Shown here piece by piece: positions 1 through 7,159 of a stretch of 9,023 nucleotides of DNA. The DNA is from JAUVZF01 sp035529015. GTDB lineage: Bacteria; Planctomycetota; Phycisphaerae; FEN-1346. The stretch lies in assembly GCA_035529015.1 (NCBI GenBank), contig DATKXP010000166.1, positions 1 to 9,023 of the forward strand, given 5' to 3'. Position 1 is the first letter of the stretch. Each line of letters starts with the position of its first letter. The position numbers and the translations under genes were made by a program. The notes under the pieces were generated by a model that saw only the letters and a program-made list of their open reading frames with translations, made no database searches and was not told the origin of the DNA.

Positions 1-1541
1 TTGTGGCGCAGGGCCGTGTCCATCTCGACGGCACTGAGCCCAAAGGAGCCGTCGCCGCATATCAGGAAAACGTTCCGGTCCGGGTTGGCTGACTTCGCGG
101 CGAGTGCGAAGGGCAGCCCGACGCCCAGACATCCCATGGGACCGCTGGTTACACCCATCACGTCGCCGGGACGTTCGGCGGGGAGGACGCCCATGGACCA
201 GACGCTGGTGAACCCGCCGTCAATCACGTAGCAGGCGTCCTTGCCTCCGAAATCGCGCAGTTCTTCGGCGACGCGGATCGGATGGCACGGGACCATGTCG
301 CGGTCGATCCTGGCACGGCCGGCCTTGACGCCCCGCATGACGCCCTCCTTGGCCTGCTTGGCCCATGGCCGGTCCGGCGTCTTCGGCAGGGCGTCCTGGA
401 GGTCTTCGAGCACGTGGGCGATGTCGCCGGCCACCGCGCAGTCGGGCCCCCGGTTGAAACCCAGGCGGGAGGGTTCGATGTCCACCTGGATGACCTTCGT
501 CGGCTTCGGGAACATCCGCCCGTAGCCCATCATGAAGTCGACCCGTACGCCCAACAGGAGCACGGCGTCGGCCCGCAACGCGGCAGAAGACGCCGGGAAC
601 ACCGAAAGCGGATGCGAGTCGGGCAAGGTCCCGCGGCCTCCCGCATGAGTGACCACCGGGATGCCGGCGTGTTCGGCGAAGCCCTTCAGCGCCGCCTGTG
701 CATCGGACCATCGGCAGCCGGCCCCGGCCACGATGACCGGGCGCTCGGCTTGGGAGAGTATCTTGGCGGCCTCGGCGATGCAGTCCCGGCTTCCGCGGGG
801 ACGGTCTGTGGCGCGATAGTTCTCGGGGAAGCGGGCCTGGCGTTTCTCCACGCGGCCCATGAGGATATCCTGGGGCAGTTCCAGGTACACCGGCCCCGGG
901 CGACCACTCAGGGCGTGGCGGAACGCCATGGCCACGTACTCGGGGATGCGCCGGGTGTGGTGGCAGACGCGCGACCACTTGGTGATGGACTCGTAGAGGT
1001 CCATCTGGTCGATGTCCTGGAGCGACCCGATTTCGTTGTCGCCCAGGCTGCTGCGTCCGCCCAGGATCAGCATCGGCACGCCGTTCTCATAGGCGTTGGC
1101 AACGCCGGTGACGGCGTTCGTGACCCCGGGTCCGGCCGTGACGGAAATGACCCCGACTTCACCCGTGATCCACGACCAGGCCTCGCCCATGTGGGCGACG
1201 GCTTCCTCGTGCCGGCCGTCCACGACCGGGATGCCCTCGTCGAGGCATCCATCGAGGATAGGAAGGATGTGCCCGCCGCACAGGGTAAAGAGGCGCGAGA
1301 CGCCTTCGCGTTTGAGGGCATGGGCCACCAACTGGCCACCGTGGGGGTTGTCGGACTTGAGGGCGTCGAGCCGAGCGGGGCCTGGCCCCTCGACGCTTGC
1401 GTCGGCCACCTTGGCCATGCCGGCGGCTGCCACGGCACCCGCTCCCACCGCCGAGGTTTTCAGAAAAGCCCTGCGCGAGATGCCGTCCACCGGGTTCTTG
1501 CCGGTGTCTTGCGGACGATTCGCCTTCGCTCTCTTCGCCAT
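1..1541 (-). CDS. Tat-exported thiamine-diphosphate enzyme, acetolactate synthase / 2-hydroxyacyl-CoA lyase-like (3' end off window)
   Basis: 513 codons are visible from ATG at 1541 and the frame stays open through base 1, so the C-terminus is missing; family members are usually 550-600 residues. The start has a strong GGAGGG ribosome site at 1553-1548. Residues 1-50 look like a twin-arginine signal (SRRAFLK at 22-28, then an Ala/Gly-rich stretch). The N-terminal pyrimidine-binding domain follows, with FTLCGGHILPILDG near residues 88-101 and RHEE, where E112 matches the catalytic glutamate of the family. SVTAGPGVTNAVTG and the central domain come next. The C-terminal diphosphate-binding domain has GPMGCLGVG and GDGS (G496-D497-G498), the start of the metal/diphosphate motif. 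The pattern resembles human ILVBL/HACL2 and bacterial 'IlvB-like' proteins more than true biosynthetic acetolactate synthase; no small regulatory subunit gene is visible. The substrate cannot be told from sequence. It probably cleaves or joins a 2-keto or 2-hydroxyacyl compound. A Tat signal on this family is unusual. It is the last visible gene of the minus-strand cluster, 53 bases after the ThuA gene. Confidence 0.9.
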   Translation of the reverse strand, partial: MAKRAKANRPQDTGKNPVDGISRRAFLKTSAVGAGAVAAAGMAKVADASVEGPGPARLDALKSDNPHGGQLVAHALKREGVSRLFTLCGGHILPILDGCLDEGIPVVDGRHEEAVAHMGEAWSWITGEVGVISVTAGPGVTNAVTGVANAYENGVPMLILGGRSSLGDNEIGSLQDIDQMDLYESITKWSRVCHHTRRIPEYVAMAFRHALSGRPGPVYLELPQDILMGRVEKRQARFPENYRATDRPRGSRDCIAEAAKILSQAERPVIVAGAGCRWSDAQAALKGFAEHAGIPVVTHAGGRGTLPDSHPLSVFPASSAALRADAVLLLGVRVDFMMGYGRMFPKPTKVIQVDIEPSRLGFNRGPDCAVAGDIAHVLEDLQDALPKTPDRPWAKQAKEGVMRGVKAGRARIDRDMVPCHPIRVAEELRDFGGKDACYVIDGGFTSVWSMGVLPAERPGDVMGVTSGPMGCLGVGLPFALAAKSANPDRNVFLICGDGSFGLSAVEMDTALRH

Positions 1542-1547
1542 GACGTT

Positions 1548-1553
1548 CCCTCC
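1548..1553 (-). promoter_or_regulatory. Ribosome binding site of the thiamine-diphosphate enzyme
   Basis: GGAGGG on the minus strand lies six bases upstream of ATG 1541. It fixes the start so that the twin-arginine signal is included in the protein. This matters because the signal is the odd feature of this gene. Confidence 0.75.
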
Positions 1554-1594
1554 GTTTTGCAGGGACTCTCAAACTACTGCTCAAACGCCACGCC

Positions 1595-2512
1595 CTAACG
1601 CTTGAGATGGAGCGTCACCAACGGTTTGAACGGATCAAACGACTCGTGCATGGTCCAGGCCATGGCCCGGAGCAGAATGATCCGAAAGTAGGGATCGTTG
1701 AACGTGAAATAGTTGTGGCCGGCACCTGAGACGAACACTCTGCCCCGGCCTACCTCCTTGGTCCACATGACCGGCCACTTCTTCCCGTCGAGATCCTCGA
1801 TCTTGGGAGGACCGGGCAGTGGCTTGTTGGCGATGGCCGGGCCGGCGGGCGACGTCACGAGGGGAGTGATGCCTGCCGGGTCTCCCCTCAACTGCCAATA
1901 GAACTCCTCCGCCAGGTCGAACGTTGCCGGAAAGCCCTTGAAGATGGGAGATTCTCTTGCCGCGTCGGTGAGAGTCACGGGGGTGGGCAACACGCCCCAT
2001 TTGGTGGCGCCCTTTCTGTGGTCCCATGCCAGGCCGATGCGCTTGGACAATTCCTCACCCGACCCCTGCATCAAGGCCATGTGGATGAAGATCAGGCCGC
2101 CGCCGCGCTTCTGATAGGCGTCGATGAGATCGTAATCCCATCCCTCCCCGCGCGGCCACAAATAGAAAACGACCAGGTCGGCTTTCTCCCATAGTTCCTT
2201 CCTGGGGAAATACATGGAGGAAGTGACCGTGACGCGCGGGACCTTGGGCAGAAGCACGTTCACGTAGCGGTCCATGACCCAGGCGTATTCGTGGGTCTCT
2301 TTCGCGTGGAGTTTGTCGATGCCCCAGACCCAGACGATGTTCAGGTCGCGCGAGGGCTCCTTGTTGGTAGTCGGCCCCAGGATCTTGGCGACCTCCTCCA
2401 TGTTCCTGGGCACCGGTTTCTGCCACGGAAACTGCGCGCTGGACGTCGAAGACATGGTCAGCAGTAGCATCAGCAGCAGGCTCCACAGACAAGAGGCGCG
2501 TGGCGTACGCAT
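1595..2512 (-). CDS. Secreted ThuA-like domain protein
   Basis: A 305-residue protein ending at TAG 1597-1595. I chose ATG 2512 because it is preceded by a GAAAGG ribosome site at 2526-2521 and begins a Sec signal peptide: basic start MRTPRAS, a hydrophobic core at about residues 8-20, and a probable cut after SSTSSA at 26. The frame is open upstream to a possible start at 2608, but those 32 residues are polar and unlike a signal peptide. The mature protein has the class-I amidotransferase-like Rossmann fold of ThuA proteins (PF06283-type). Visible elements are NIVWVWG near 58, HEYAWVMDRYVNVLL at 74-88, ADLVVFYLW at 111-119, RGGGLIFIHMAL at 136-147, AEEFYW at 201-206 and the terminal SGAGHNYFTF segment at 272-281. 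ThuA was named from trehalose uptake/utilisation loci in rhizobia. Its biochemical role is unsettled, although links to keto-sugar metabolism are proposed. It sits between two genes for Tat-exported enzymes, which fits a periplasmic sugar-modifying role (inference). Confidence 0.88.
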   Translation of the reverse strand: MRTPRASCLWSLLLMLLLTMSSTSSAQFPWQKPVPRNMEEVAKILGPTTNKEPSRDLNIVWVWGIDKLHAKETHEYAWVMDRYVNVLLPKVPRVTVTSSMYFPRKELWEKADLVVFYLWPRGEGWDYDLIDAYQKRGGGLIFIHMALMQGSGEELSKRIGLAWDHRKGATKWGVLPTPVTLTDAARESPIFKGFPATFDLAEEFYWQLRGDPAGITPLVTSPAGPAIANKPLPGPPKIEDLDGKKWPVMWTKEVGRGRVFVSGAGHNYFTFNDPYFRIILLRAMAWTMHESFDPFKPLVTLHLKR

Positions 2513-2520
2513 CTGTTTAC

Positions 2521-2526
2521 CCTTTC
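2521..2526 (-). promoter_or_regulatory. Ribosome binding site that decides the ThuA-like gene start
   Basis: GAAAGG on the minus strand, eight bases before ATG 2512. Together with the signal peptide that begins there, it favours 2512 over the in-frame upstream starts at 2554 and 2608. Confidence 0.55.
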
Positions 2527-2660
2527 CGTAGCGGGCCTTTTCCTTCCAGTTCATCGGCGACGTATCCCGGGCCCAACGGCTCCAGGGCGTTGTGGGTAGG
2601 CCGCCCATTCTCTCATAGCCGAGTGCAGCCGGGCACGAGGCCGCGTCTGACTCTCGCCGC

Positions 2661-3683
2661 TCAATCGACCCTCATTCGCTTGATCGCGTCGCTATCGTAC
2701 GCTCTTGCGCAGAACTCGGCAAGGAGGGCCCGATCGTCCAGTGTGTATGTGACGTCGCCCGCGAGGGTCTTGATGTTGGCGTCGATCTCATCTTTCAGTC
2801 GCATCCCGATGTTGAGGACATGAATCCGCTCGTCTTCCAGCACGAAGCGGATGGCCGCAGCAGGCAGTTGCTCGAGACGCCGTTTGTCGAATCCCGGCAC
2901 GACGTATCCCGACCAGGCGCCGAGAACACCGCCGCCGATGACCTTCATGGCGACGATGCCCATGCCGCGCTCGTGCGCCTTGGCCAGGCACGCGTTACGG
3001 AGTTCAAGCATTCGGGCCGAGAAGATCTGGTTGTATCCTCTGGGGAAGTAGCCGCACGACAACATGCACTGGTCAAACCCGCCGGAGGAAATCAGGGCCA
3101 GCGCCTTGTCGAAATAGGAGTGTGCCGAGAACCCAAGGAACTTGACGATCCCTTCGTCGCGCAACTTCGCCAGTTCGCCGTGGACCTCCATCGCCCGTTC
3201 GACGCTCATCTGCTCGAGCCCTGGTGTGCCATGGATCAGGATGGCGTCGAGATAATCGGTCTGCAGTTCTTTGAGCGATTCTTCAACCGCGCCGCGGACC
3301 TCGGCCGGGTCCGTCGTCTCGACCTTGGTGACGAGGTAGACCTTGTCGCGGATGCCCTTGAGTCCCTCGCCGAGAATCGACTGGCTTTCCATGTAGTTGC
3401 CGGCCGTATCGAAGTAGCGGACCCCTCGATCATAGGCGTAACGAACCAGTTTCGCACGGTCTTGGGCCGACAGCGGACTGGCCCAGACCTTGACCAGTGC
3501 GGCGCCGCCGTAGGCCAGGATCGGCAGTTTCACACCGGTCTTGCCGAAGACGCGGGCGGGGATGGTGTGGGCGAGCGTGAGTGTCTTGTCCTTCGGCACG
3601 GCGGCCGAGGCCATACCCGCGGGAATGGCGGCGGCCACGGCCGCGCTCTTCAGGAACTCGCGTCGGCGCAGTGTGTCCTTCAT
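2661..3683 (-). CDS. Tat-signal aldo/keto reductase
   Basis: A 340-residue protein starting at ATG 3683, with a GAGGG ribosome site at 3698-3694 ten bases upstream. Residues 6-12 (RRREFLK) plus the Ala-rich stretch to about 29 form a twin-arginine export signal. The (beta/alpha)8 aldo/keto reductase domain covers about residues 43-320. The full catalytic tetrad is recognisable: D92 and Y97 in FDTAGNY, K120 in LVTK, and H151 in ILIHG. GIVKFLGFSAHSY (168-180) is the typical strand and loop after the active site. The family reduces carbonyls, or oxidises alcohols, with NAD(P)H. There is no C-terminal ferredoxin-like cysteine cluster of the kind found in some related bacterial reductases. The gene follows the ankyrin/propeller gene by only 21 bases, so it is almost certainly co-transcribed with it. 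How an exported NAD(P)H enzyme would obtain its cofactor is open. Tat export of folded, cofactor-loaded protein, as for glucose-fructose oxidoreductase, would be one answer. The substrate is unknown and sugar derivatives are a guess. Confidence 0.92.
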   Translation of the reverse strand: MKDTLRRREFLKSAAVAAAIPAGMASAAVPKDKTLTLAHTIPARVFGKTGVKLPILAYGGAALVKVWASPLSAQDRAKLVRYAYDRGVRYFDTAGNYMESQSILGEGLKGIRDKVYLVTKVETTDPAEVRGAVEESLKELQTDYLDAILIHGTPGLEQMSVERAMEVHGELAKLRDEGIVKFLGFSAHSYFDKALALISSGGFDQCMLSCGYFPRGYNQIFSARMLELRNACLAKAHERGMGIVAMKVIGGGVLGAWSGYVVPGFDKRRLEQLPAAAIRFVLEDERIHVLNIGMRLKDEIDANIKTLAGDVTYTLDDRALLAEFCARAYDSDAIKRMRVD

Positions 3684-3704
3684 CGGTTCGGTTCCCTCAA
3701 TCGT

Positions 3705-5216
3705 CTACTTGGGCGTTGCCTCGCCGTGGGGATATCTGTAGTCGGCACCCGCGTTCGTCGACACTCGTTTCGTGGCCCCGTCCTTCAATGTGTACAGGTA
3801 GAGCGCGCCCTTCCCGGTCTCGTAGGAGTGGTACACCACGGCGGTCTCGTCCCTGATCCAGCGCGGGTAAGCGAACCAGATCGGCTTGTACTCCCTATTG
3901 GCAATCACCTTGGGGTTGGTGATGGTGCGCTTCTTGGCGTCGAAGTCGGCGATAAACATCGCGTGGCCCGGCTCTTTGAACCGGTGTCCCAGCAGGTGGC
4001 CGAAACAGATCCGTTTCTCACTCGGCGAGACGCTGATGCGACACAGCAATCCCTTCTTCGCCAGGCCGCCGCAGTCGATCCGTTCGAATCGGGGCTCGCC
4101 CCCGGGCTGGGGCGTCATGAGATAATAGCCCCATCCCTGCGTCGGGTGGGCGGATTCCACAAGAATCCTGCCGTCGGTGAGGCACGTGTGCACCCAGGTG
4201 TGGTAGCGCCTGTCGCTGATGGCGACCTCCTGGCTGGGCTTGTTACCCACCTTGCTCCACATGACGATGTAGCCGCCCGTCTCCTCATTTTTCCGGTTCC
4301 AGACGGGCCGGTTCGTGCCGTCGCGCGTCCAGGTGGGGTTGAAATTCGTGTGGGTGTCGTCGGTCAGTTCCTGGAGGTCCGTGCCGTCGGTCTTGATCAC
4401 GCACAGGACGGTCTTCCAGTTGCTCACGACGGGGTCGTTCTTGATGCGGCGGAAGAAGACGAGCCGGTCGCCGGTCTTCGACCAGGAGGGCTTGAAGTCC
4501 TCCCAGCCCTTGCCGGGCGGCACAGTGATGGGCTTTCCCTCCGGCGTTCCAAGTACGTTGACGTAGATTCTGCCGTTCATGTAGTACGAGCATCGCAGGC
4601 CGAGGGCGGCGACATCCTTGACGGTGCCGACCGGGTTCTCGCCGGGGCGCTCCGGCTCGCCCTTGCGTCCCGTCTTGCCGCCACGGGATCGCAGGAGGGC
4701 GGCGATCTTGGGACGCGCGGCCTCGATCCTCTTCAAATCCAGTTCCATCTCGATGGCCTTGGCGATGGCGGCGTAGAGCTCGCTCAGCCCTTCGCTCCAC
4801 GGCGCGGCCACCGTGTCAAGCGGTGTCTCCGATCTCTGGTTCCGGGCGTTAATGTCCGCGCCCTTGCCAAGGAGCAGTTCCACGATATCGGTATGGCAGA
4901 AGAAAGCGGCCGCGTGCAGGGCGGTCGCCCCGTCTTCGCCGTTGGCGATCTTGACGTCGGCGCCCCTCTCGATGAGCAGTTCGGCCGCCTCAGTCCGGCC
5001 GAAGAGAGCCGCCAGAAACAGGGGGGTGACGCCGGACTCGCCTTCGGTCTTCACGTTCGCGGCGGCTGACAGATGCCGCTTGATGGCTTCGGTGTTGCCC
5101 TTCGCGGCAGCCGTCCATATGTCGGGGGTTGGCGCGGCAGTTTCCGATTGTCCTTGCGCTTGCGCACACGTTGCGAGAAGGGCGATAGCGAGAGTCCATG
5201 CGGTGAGTTCCTTCAT
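3705..5216 (-). CDS. Secreted ankyrin-repeat plus TolB-like beta-propeller protein
   Basis: A 503-residue protein. ATG 5216 is chosen over the longer frame (to 5318) because an ideal AGGAGG ribosome site at 5228-5223 precedes it and a Sec signal peptide starts there (residues 1-20, hydrophobic TAWTLAIALLATCAQA). Directly after it come about three to four ankyrin repeats (residues 31-136), opening with PDIWTAAAKGN and including TPLFLAA, TALHAAA and TPLDTV. A charged helical segment ending LLRSRGGKTG (about 140-183) follows. From about 205 to 500 there are repeated WD40/PD40-type blades of the TolB kind, with sub-motifs such as FKPSWSKTGDRLVF, FNPTWTRDGT, ISVSPSEKRICF and YPRWIRDETAVVY. Both modules normally bind proteins, and no catalytic residues are evident. 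The protein should be periplasmic or extracellular. The ankyrin module is homologous to the C-terminal one of the preceding anti-sigma gene, 98 bases upstream, so a role in the same signalling pathway is plausible but unproven. Confidence 0.88.
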   Translation of the reverse strand: MKELTAWTLAIALLATCAQAQGQSETAAPTPDIWTAAAKGNTEAIKRHLSAAANVKTEGESGVTPLFLAALFGRTEAAELLIERGADVKIANGEDGATALHAAAFFCHTDIVELLLGKGADINARNQRSETPLDTVAAPWSEGLSELYAAIAKAIEMELDLKRIEAARPKIAALLRSRGGKTGRKGEPERPGENPVGTVKDVAALGLRCSYYMNGRIYVNVLGTPEGKPITVPPGKGWEDFKPSWSKTGDRLVFFRRIKNDPVVSNWKTVLCVIKTDGTDLQELTDDTHTNFNPTWTRDGTNRPVWNRKNEETGGYIVMWSKVGNKPSQEVAISDRRYHTWVHTCLTDGRILVESAHPTQGWGYYLMTPQPGGEPRFERIDCGGLAKKGLLCRISVSPSEKRICFGHLLGHRFKEPGHAMFIADFDAKKRTITNPKVIANREYKPIWFAYPRWIRDETAVVYHSYETGKGALYLYTLKDGATKRVSTNAGADYRYPHGEATPK

Positions 5217-5222
5217 CGTGAG

Positions 5223-5228
5223 CCTCCT
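5223..5228 (-). promoter_or_regulatory. Ribosome binding site that decides the ankyrin/propeller gene start
   Basis: A perfect AGGAGG on the minus strand, six bases before ATG 5216. It argues strongly that the 34 codons open upstream, to 5318, are not translated as part of this gene; those would also run into the end of the anti-sigma gene. Confidence 0.8.
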
Positions 5229-5314
5229 GTCCGTTGCCGGTCCTCTGTTCGGATGTCCTGCCTGGCCCAAACGGCCGATGAGCCCGGGGCCACAGATTGA
5301 GGAATCGTACGGCG

Positions 5315-7159
5315 TCATTGCAGCCCGGTTTTCTCCTGGTGCTCCATTGCGCTCTTTCCGCCCTTGTTTCGGAGGAGTTCGGCGATTGTGAGTTTGGCCT
5401 TCTTCTCGGACTCCGGATCATAGCTGGTCGCATCCAAGGGGGTGAATCCGTTGTTGTCCCTGGCATTGACGTCGGCCCCGGCGTCAATCAATCGCCTGGC
5501 CATCTCAATGCGGCCCAAGGCCGCCGCCCAGTGCAGCGGTGTTCCGCCATGTTCGTCCTTGGCCTTGGCGTTGAGATTCGCCTCCTTCCTGATAAGGAAT
5601 TGGGCGATCTCGCCCTGATCGCACAGGACAGCCAGGTGCAGAGGCGTGGCTCCAGACGCGGGGATCCCGCGCGCAATGAAGGTCGCGTCAATCTCTGCTC
5701 CGGCGGCGAGATGGCGCCTGACGGCTTTCAGGTTACCTTGTGCCGCAGCCGCCCAGATATCCATGATGGGAAGTTGCACCGGCTCCGTTGTCGGCTGTTG
5801 CGGAATCGCCGATGTCGTGGTTGGCAGCAGTTCGACGCTGGCGATGCTCAGTCCTGCGTCCACGTTGTACGTACAGCACCACAAGTCGACGAGTTCCAGG
5901 CCGATGGGCGAATCCGCGAACTCCTCTTCCTGCGGATGAAACTCCTCGATCCGCAGGTCAATCTCCAGGGCATCATCCGTCTCCGGCGGAACTTCGAGTT
6001 TCCGCGCGGCTACGTACTTCCCTGCGAAGCCGCCTTTGGCATGTTTCGTCGTCAGACCGAAGAAAATCTCTCCCGACGTCTCAATCTGGCCGCGAATCCG
6101 AAACGTCCCGCCGGAGGTGAGCAACACGGGAGGGGCCGGGCCGCGAGAAACCGAGAACGCCGCCACGTGAAGCGTGATCCGTTTCGTCTGGAAATCCAGG
6201 AGCATCGGGGCGGTTCGCAAGGTGCCGGTGGTCCCCGCCCCGTCAGGCACCCATTCTCCGTATGCGGCGCCCGAGGGCAGGCTGCTCTGCCACGAGCGAA
6301 CGGAGTCGGGTCGACGTCCTACTTCGAGATTCTTCAGGCCACTCGCCGACACGACAACCTGATGGTCCGCCGGGACTTCCGCCACCCTTCCATCAGCCAG
6401 CCGCGTCACGCGAACCCGGCCCTCGTTCACACGAAGCGTTGTCGAGGTCCGTTCCACGTCAACATTGAGCTGTGTGCCCAGCACTTCCAGCCTTGCGGTC
6501 GGCGTATGGATCAGCATCGGCTGACCATGCGGCTGCCGTGCGAGGCTGGCAGACACGCTTCCTTCGCGCAGATGCATTTCCTTCTGTTGGCCCTCGGAGA
6601 TCGTCAGCATCGACTGCCCCGAAACGGTCACCGTTGACCCGTCGCGGAACGTTAACACGGCCCACGAATCAGCGGAGAGCGATTCCAGCGTGCCCCCGCG
6701 CAAGGAACTCCCGATTCGAGGATCGCGAACGACTCGGCCGCCGTCACCCGTCCATTGCAGACCCCCATGCATTTCGGTGATTGTCGCAATCTCCCGTTCG
6801 CCACTCGGGCGCAACAGGTAAGCGCCGGCGATCAGCACAACGACAGCGGCAGCGACGGCCGCCCACGACCACCCGGCGAGACGTGTCGTTGGGCCTCGAG
6901 GCGCGCTATCGGAGTCCCGCCCGCTGCTTGCCACGTCGGTCTGCGCCGGCGTTTCTCCCTCGACGTCGTAAGCGAATTGACGTCTCAGGGCCGAGTGCAG
7001 ATTCAGGCGGTGCAGATAGAGCCTGCGATCCTCAGCACTGGCCAGCAGGCGGGCGTGCAATTCCCGCTTCTGCCCGTCAGACGCCGTTCCCTGCAACACC
7101 TCTTCAATCAGCTCAACCAGTGGCGTGGCACCAGCCGATTCTTGTTCGTCCATCGTCAC
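5315..7159 (-). CDS. FecR-type anti-sigma factor with beta-sandwich and C-terminal ankyrin repeats
   Basis: 614 residues from GTG 7159, or 612 from ATG 7153. Residues 12-65 are a cytoplasmic helical anti-sigma segment of the kind seen in planctomycete FecR proteins (ARLLASAEDRRLYLHRLNLHSAL). One transmembrane helix lies at about 97-116 (WAAVAAAVVVLIAGAYLL). The FecR domain occupies about 125-280, with SWAVLTFRDGSTVTVSGQS, LREGSVSASL, LIHTPTARLEVLGTQLNV and LRVNEGRVRVT. A beta-strand-rich region (about 290-446, GTFRIRGQIETSGEIFFGLT and ending LSIASVELLP) resembles LamG or carbohydrate-binding sandwiches; I cannot assign it to a family. After a Thr/Pro/Gln linker, ankyrin repeats fill 466-600 (DIWAAAAQGN, ATPLHLAV, GTPLHWAAALG, FTPLDAT, LLRNKGGKS). 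By topology everything after residue 116 is outside the cytoplasmic membrane. FecR proteins hold or activate a cognate ECF sigma factor in response to an external signal. The overlap with the sigma gene identifies that partner. No zinc-binding anti-sigma motif is visible. Confidence 0.9.
   Translation of the reverse strand: MTMDEQESAGATPLVELIEEVLQGTASDGQKRELHARLLASAEDRRLYLHRLNLHSALRRQFAYDVEGETPAQTDVASSGRDSDSAPRGPTTRLAGWSWAAVAAAVVVLIAGAYLLRPSGEREIATITEMHGGLQWTGDGGRVVRDPRIGSSLRGGTLESLSADSWAVLTFRDGSTVTVSGQSMLTISEGQQKEMHLREGSVSASLARQPHGQPMLIHTPTARLEVLGTQLNVDVERTSTTLRVNEGRVRVTRLADGRVAEVPADHQVVVSASGLKNLEVGRRPDSVRSWQSSLPSGAAYGEWVPDGAGTTGTLRTAPMLLDFQTKRITLHVAAFSVSRGPAPPVLLTSGGTFRIRGQIETSGEIFFGLTTKHAKGGFAGKYVAARKLEVPPETDDALEIDLRIEEFHPQEEEFADSPIGLELVDLWCCTYNVDAGLSIASVELLPTTTSAIPQQPTTEPVQLPIMDIWAAAAQGNLKAVRRHLAAGAEIDATFIARGIPASGATPLHLAVLCDQGEIAQFLIRKEANLNAKAKDEHGGTPLHWAAALGRIEMARRLIDAGADVNARDNNGFTPLDATSYDPESEKKAKLTIAELLRNKGGKSAMEHQEKTGLQ
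7156..7159 (-). other. Four-base GTGA overlap of sigma stop and anti-sigma start
   Basis: Read on the minus strand, GTGA contains the GTG start of the anti-sigma gene (7159-7157) and the TGA stop of the sigma gene (7158-7156). An ATG at 7153 in the same frame is an alternative start. Either way the two genes are translationally coupled, as expected for a sigma/anti-sigma pair made in fixed ratio. Confidence 0.7.

Noticed and set aside
220..978. A 252-codon minus-strand frame that overlaps the thiamine-diphosphate enzyme in another frame
   Set aside because: Its sequence is Arg/Pro/Gly-rich with no domain, and the adjacent frame has all the family motifs.
282..1598. A 438-codon plus-strand open frame opposite the thiamine-diphosphate enzyme
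   Set aside because: The opposite strand carries a continuous enzyme with conserved motifs. This frame is rich in His, Gly, Ala and Arg without domain features.
2820..5069. A 749-codon plus-strand open frame opposite the reductase and ankyrin/propeller genes
   Set aside because: It is antisense to two genes with clear domains and catalytic residues, crosses their boundary, has no recognisable domain and no ribosome site. Such long shadows are expected in GC-rich codon usage.
5262..5298. Possible terminator between the anti-sigma and ankyrin/propeller genes (GGCC repeats)
   Set aside because: Only four-base self-complementary stems with no T-run, so nothing supports termination inside the cluster.
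5297..6637. A 446-codon plus-strand open frame opposite the anti-sigma gene
   Set aside because: Antisense shadow of a well-supported FecR/ankyrin protein; no domain and no plausible translation start.
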